Origin: Brevibacillus sp042683565
Lineage (GTDB): Bacteria > Bacillota > Bacilli > Brevibacillales > Brevibacillaceae
Assembly: GCF_042683565.1 (NCBI RefSeq)
Contig: NZ_JBHUJW010000043.1
Span: 310,001-374,000, forward strand
Reading direction: 5' to 3'
DNA length: 64,000 bases
In this document: positions 60,691 through 64,000 of the stretch, piece by piece
Position numbering within the stretch: position 1 is the first letter of the stretch
Layout: the number at the start of each line of letters is the position of its first letter
Position numbers and translations under genes: made by a program
The notes under the pieces: model-generated
Database searches by the model: none
What the model was told of the DNA's origin: nothing
The model's input: only the letters and a program-made list of their open reading frames with translations

Positions 60691-60765
60691 CGCATTGGCG
60701 GAACTGAACATCATGGTTTCACACCGTATACGTAAAGAACGTAACTTTCCAAGGAGGTTTACTCA

Positions 60766-61653
60766 ATGGCAATTAGTGCACAAACCGTGAAAGAACTGCG
60801 TGAACGTACAGGCGCAGGTATGATGGATTGCAAACGCGCGCTGGAAGAAACTGGCGGCGACATGGAAAAAGCGATTGACCTGCTGCGCGAACGCGGAATC
60901 GCAAAAGCAGCGAAAAAATCCGGCCGTATCGCAGCAGAAGGTCTGACTGCTACTGCAATCGCTGGAAACGTAGCTGCTGTTGTTGAAGTGAACTGCGAAA
61001 CCGACTTCGTTGCGAAAAACCCTGAGTTCCAAACGCTTGTGAAAGACATCGCTGAACACGTTGTTTCCCAACGTCCTGCAACTGTAGAAGAAGCGCTGGA
61101 GCAACCTTTCAAAGGCGCTGGCGAGACTCTGGGACATGTCATCAACGAAAAAATTGCCACCATCGGCGAAAACATCACCCTGCGTCGTTTCTTCGTTTCC
61201 GAGAAATCCGACAACGGCGTTTTCGGTGCTTACCTGCACATGGGCGGCCGCATCGGCGTTCTGGTGACGCTGGAAGGCACACAAAACGAAGCGCTGGCCA
61301 AAGACCTTGGCATGCACGCTGCAGCAGCGAATCCGCGCTTTGCAAACCGTGAAGAAGTATCCCAAAGCGAAATCGACCGCGAGCGCGAAGTTCTGAAAAA
61401 CCAAGCGCTGGCTGAAGGCAAACCGGCAAACATCGTAGAAAAAATGGTGGAAGGCCGCCTGGGTAAATTCTTTGAAGAGTACGTGCTGGTTGAACAGCCG
61501 TTCGTCAAAGACCCAGACAAAAAAGTATCTGCTCTGCTGAAAGAAGCAGGCGCTACCTTGAAAGAATTCGCTCGTTTCCAAGTGGGCGAAGGCATCGAGA
61601 AAAAGCAAGAAGACTTTGCAGCTGAAGTAATGGCGCAAGTGAATAAACAATAA
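60766..61653 (+). CDS. tsf: Elongation factor Ts
   Basis: Nucleotide exchange factor for EF-Tu. 295 residues. The UBA-like N-terminus is TVKELRERTGAGMMDCKRAL; the core has VNCETDFVAKN, and HMGGRIGVLVTLEG is typical. CAAGGAGG precedes the ATG. Codon bias is strong, as in rpsB. Confidence 0.98.
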   Translation: MAISAQTVKELRERTGAGMMDCKRALEETGGDMEKAIDLLRERGIAKAAKKSGRIAAEGLTATAIAGNVAAVVEVNCETDFVAKNPEFQTLVKDIAEHVVSQRPATVEEALEQPFKGAGETLGHVINEKIATIGENITLRRFFVSEKSDNGVFGAYLHMGGRIGVLVTLEGTQNEALAKDLGMHAAAANPRFANREEVSQSEIDREREVLKNQALAEGKPANIVEKMVEGRLGKFFEEYVLVEQPFVKDPDKKVSALLKEAGATLKEFARFQVGEGIEKKQEDFAAEVMAQVNKQ

Positions 61654-61660
61654 TCAGGAT

Positions 61661-61690
61661 ATAGGGAACACCTCCGTGTTCCCTATTTTC
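61661..61690 (+). terminator. Terminator after tsf
   Basis: The perfect 11-bp arms ATAGGGAACAC and GTGTTCCCTAT enclose a CTCC loop, with TTTC following. Confidence 0.8.
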
Positions 61691-61695
61691 AAAGC

Positions 61696-61759
61696 GAGAG
61701 TTTCACTACATGTGAAACTCTCCTGCACGTAAACAGCCATGTGCGGCATGCCGCACATG
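61696..61759 (+). repeat. Two further perfect inverted repeats between tsf and pyrH
   Basis: First: GAGAGTTTCAC, five bases, GTGAAACTCTC (61696-61722). Second: a 22-bp palindrome at 61738-61759, with arms CATGTGCGGC and GCCGCACATG around AT. Neither has a T-run. Together with the tsf terminator they make three hairpins in 100 bp. Confidence 0.85.
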
Positions 61760-61863
61760 CAACGGAGGCGCCGGGAGGGAGCTTGTGGATCGCCCAAGTT
61801 TCCCAATCGGGAGGAAAGCCGACAACGCATAGAGAATGATTCATGAATGGAGGCCGTTTTCAC

Positions 61864-62586
61864 ATGCCACTTCCTGCCTATAAACGGGTTGTGTTAAAGT
61901 TGAGTGGGGAAGCATTGGCGGGAGACCTTGGGTACGGAATCGACCCGAAAGTCATCTTTTCCATCGCTAACCAGATCAAGGAAATCGTAGAATTGGGAGT
62001 ACAAGTCGCAGTAGTCGTCGGAGGAGGTAATATCTGGCGCGGACTTTCCGGCAGTTCCAAAGGAATGGATCGGGCGACCGCCGATTACATGGGCATGCTG
62101 GCCACGATCATGAACTCACTCGCCTTGCAGGATGGGCTGGAGCAGGTAAACGTTCCGACACGCGTACAAACATCCATCGAGATGAGACAGGTGGCGGAAC
62201 CATACATACGCCGACGTGCGATACGCCATTTGGAAAAAATGCGTGTCGTCATCTTTGCTGCAGGCACGGGCAACCCTTATTTCTCTACGGATACAACGGC
62301 AGCTTTGCGCGCAGCCGAAATTGAAGCTGAAGTGATCCTGATGGCGAAGAACAAAGTAGACGGCGTGTACTCTGCAGACCCGAGCCTGGACCCGACTGCG
62401 GAAAAATACGACCGCCTGACGTTCCTCGAAGTCCTGAACAAGGGACTTGGCGTCATGGACTCCACAGCATCAAGCCTGTGCATGGATAACAATATTCCAC
62501 TGATCGTCTTTAACATTTCCGAAGAAGGCAATATTCGCCGGGCAGTGATGGGCGATAAGATCGGTACTCTTGTAAAGGGGGAATAA
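61864..62586 (+). CDS. pyrH: UMP kinase
   Basis: Phosphorylates UMP to UDP. 240 residues, usual hexameric bacterial type. Motifs are RVVLKLSGEALAGD, VVVGGGNIWRG, and AAGTGNPYFSTDTTAALRAA. The ATG at 61864 follows AATGGAGG; the in-frame ATG at 61843 lies before that site and would add seven residues. Confidence 0.97.
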   Translation: MPLPAYKRVVLKLSGEALAGDLGYGIDPKVIFSIANQIKEIVELGVQVAVVVGGGNIWRGLSGSSKGMDRATADYMGMLATIMNSLALQDGLEQVNVPTRVQTSIEMRQVAEPYIRRRAIRHLEKMRVVIFAAGTGNPYFSTDTTAALRAAEIEAEVILMAKNKVDGVYSADPSLDPTAEKYDRLTFLEVLNKGLGVMDSTASSLCMDNNIPLIVFNISEEGNIRRAVMGDKIGTLVKGE

Positions 62587-62589
62587 CGA

Positions 62590-63147
62590 ATGGCACAAAA
62601 CGTGATCAAAGACATGGAAGATCGCATGAGCAAAGCGATTGCAAACCTGAAAAGAGACTTGTCCACTTTGCGCGCTGGTCGGGCAAACCCTGCAATGCTG
62701 GACCGCGTCATGGTTGATTACTACGGCACACCGACGCCGATCAGCCAATTGGCAAACATCAGCGTTCCTGAACCGCGCATGTTGACCATTCAGCCATGGG
62801 ATAAAACGGCTCTGAAAGAAATTGACCGCGCTCTGCAACAATCCGATCTGGGTATCACTCCGAGCAACGACGGCGTGATCATCCGTTTGGTCATCCCGCC
62901 GCTCACCGAAGAGCGCCGCAAAGAGTTGGTGAAACTGGCAGGCAAAAGCGGCGAAGAAGCAAAAGTCGCGATTCGCAACATTCGCCGCGATGCCAACGAC
63001 GAGATCAAGAAGCTGGAAAAAGCAGCGACAATCTCCGAAGACGAATCCCGTCGCCATCAGGAGACGGTTCAAAAGACAACAGACAAGTTTATTGCTGAAG
63101 TCGACAAAATCGTGAAGGATAAAGAGAAGGACATCCTGGAAGTGTAA
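62590..63147 (+). CDS. frr: Ribosome recycling factor
   Basis: Splits post-termination ribosomes with EF-G. 185 residues. Signatures are LRAGRANPAMLDRVMVDYYG, IQPWDKTALKEIDRAL and NIRRDANDEIKKLEK. It starts 3 bp after pyrH. Confidence 0.98.
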   Translation: MAQNVIKDMEDRMSKAIANLKRDLSTLRAGRANPAMLDRVMVDYYGTPTPISQLANISVPEPRMLTIQPWDKTALKEIDRALQQSDLGITPSNDGVIIRLVIPPLTEERRKELVKLAGKSGEEAKVAIRNIRRDANDEIKKLEKAATISEDESRRHQETVQKTTDKFIAEVDKIVKDKEKDILEV

Positions 63148-63157
63148 TGCAAGGGAA

Positions 63158-63180
63158 TCCCCCTCATTTTGAGGGGGATG
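63158..63180 (+). repeat. Perfect inverted repeat between frr and uppS
   Basis: ATCCCCCTCA, TTT, TGAGGGGGAT: a 10-bp stem with a 3-base loop but no T tract, so it is probably a processing or stability hairpin and not a clean terminator. Confidence 0.7.
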
Positions 63181-63214
63181 TACGTCTATATCTCTCATTA
63201 CGGGGGAACACTTT

Positions 63215-63985
63215 ATGTTAGAACATCTGGCGCGCAAATGGACCCGCAAGGAAAAGCAAAACGTCCAGGAGGAATTCGACTCATCCGGCAAGATTCCGCA
63301 GCATGTGGCGATCATCATGGACGGAAACGGAAGATGGGCCAACCAGCGCAATTTACCCCGGGTCGCCGGGCATCGAGCAGGCATGAAAACGGTGAAGGAA
63401 GTTGTAAAGGCCGCTGACGAAATGGGCGTGCGGTACATGACGATGTACGCCTTTTCTACCGAAAACTGGAAGCGCCCTCGGGATGAAGTGGATTTTCTCA
63501 TGAAGCTTCCGCAGGAGTTCTTGTCGACAGAATTGGATGAATTAATTGAACGAAATGTGAGAATTCGCATGTTGGGAAGCAAGGGCGAATTGCCTTCCCA
63601 CACCTTGAAAGCCTTGCGGGAAGCGGAAGAAAAAACGCGCGACAATCACGGGTTGCAGCTCAACTTTGCGCTCAACTACGGAGGACGCGACGAACTCGTC
63701 AAGGCGTTTGCGATGATTGCTGAGCAAGTGAAAGCGGGGACACTCGACCCGAAACAATTGGATGAAGAAGTCATATCCCGTTACCTGTATACAAGCGAAA
63801 TTCCCGACCCTGACCTCTTGATTCGCACTAGTGGAGAGATTCGTTTGAGCAACTTCATGCTATGGCAATTGGCGTACACCGAAATGTGGTTTACGGATGT
63901 GCTTTGGCCAGATTTTACCCGTGAACACTTTTATCAAGCGATTGTGGAGTACCAAGGCCGAGCTCGTCGTTACGGGGCGGTATAG
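63215..63985 (+). CDS. uppS: Undecaprenyl diphosphate synthase
   Basis: Makes the C55 lipid carrier for cell-wall precursors. 256 residues. The catalytic region is HVAIIMDGNGRWA (Asp at the pyrophosphate site), followed by GHRAGMKTVKEVV and YAFSTENWKRP; the C-terminal part has the DLLIRTSGEIRLSNFMLWQL block. GGGGGAAC precedes the ATG. The next gene (cdsA by usual synteny) would begin just beyond the window; its GAGAGGTGG site is visible. Confidence 0.97.
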   Translation: MLEHLARKWTRKEKQNVQEEFDSSGKIPQHVAIIMDGNGRWANQRNLPRVAGHRAGMKTVKEVVKAADEMGVRYMTMYAFSTENWKRPRDEVDFLMKLPQEFLSTELDELIERNVRIRMLGSKGELPSHTLKALREAEEKTRDNHGLQLNFALNYGGRDELVKAFAMIAEQVKAGTLDPKQLDEEVISRYLYTSEIPDPDLLIRTSGEIRLSNFMLWQLAYTEMWFTDVLWPDFTREHFYQAIVEYQGRARRYGAV

Positions 63986-64000
63986 CCGAGAGGTGGAATC

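Noticed and set aside
1..64000. rRNA, tRNA, IS elements, prophage, CRISPR arrays and replication origins
   Set aside because: None of these could be recognised by reading; the window is almost completely filled by conserved chromosomal genes.

Overview
The window looks like core chromosome of a motile, spore-former-type Firmicute of the Bacillales, most like Brevibacillus (Paenibacillaceae). This is inferred from gene order and protein character; no database search was run. The order rpsP-khpA-ylqD-rimM-trmD-rplS-lepB-rbgA-rnhB-ylqG-flhX ... sucCD-dprA-topA-trmFO-xerC-hslVU-codY-[fla/che]-sigD ... rpsB-tsf-pyrH-frr-uppS is the one known from Bacillus subtilis. Base composition is moderately GC-rich, Shine-Dalgarno sites are strong, and GTG/TTG starts are common. 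Every gene except one is on the + strand. No rRNA, tRNA, IS element, prophage or CRISPR array was seen.

Region 1 (1-8153) is a translation, RNA-processing and secretion block: ribosomal proteins S16 (cut by the window edge) and L19, KH protein KhpA, YlqD, RimM, TrmD, signal peptidase I, the 50S assembly GTPase RbgA and RNase HII. It ends with a FliK-like protein (YlqG), an FlhB C-domain-like protein (FlhX) and a YraN nuclease-like protein, joined by ATGA overlaps.

Region 2 (8154-17951) is the variable part. It carries a secreted five-domain Big_2 repeat protein, LspA, a tiny membrane protein, a YifB/ComM AAA+ ATPase, a minus-strand chagasin-like (I42) protein without signal peptide, a compact cyclic-di-GMP cassette (EAL protein, unknown protein, CBS-GGDEF protein), a YbjQ-family protein, an AlbA_2/Schlafen-like protein with an unassigned N-terminal half, and an unknown lipoprotein. 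Most of the unexplained biology is here.

Region 3 (17952-28604) holds succinyl-CoA synthetase (sucCD), DprA, topoisomerase I, TrmFO, XerC, the HslVU protease and the nutrient-sensing repressor CodY.

Region 4 (28974-59715) is one long flagellar/chemotaxis operon: basal body and rod (flgBC, fliEFG), export ATPase complex (fliHIJ), a MotE-like protein, fliK, a TIGR02530-type protein, hook flgE, flbD, fliL, C-ring switch fliM/fliY, cheY, export gate fliOPQR-flhBA, flhF/flhG, cheB-cheA-cheW-cheC-cheD, a small membrane protein, sigD, a FapA-type polymer-binding protein, an unknown, a SwrB-like protein and a membrane protein with a YceG/MltG-like tail. The hook-cap gene flgD is missing from its usual slot between fliK and flgE.

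Region 5 (59716-64000) returns to translation and envelope genes: rpsB, tsf, pyrH, frr and uppS, separated by terminators and striking inverted repeats. The window stops just after uppS at the ribosome binding site of the next gene.

No wholly new system could be proven. The best leads are the cyclic-di-GMP cassette, the YlqG-FlhX pair that parallels FliK-FlhB, the secreted Big_2 protein whose tandem repeat copies its own signal-peptidase site, the AlbA_2 protein, and the absent flgD.
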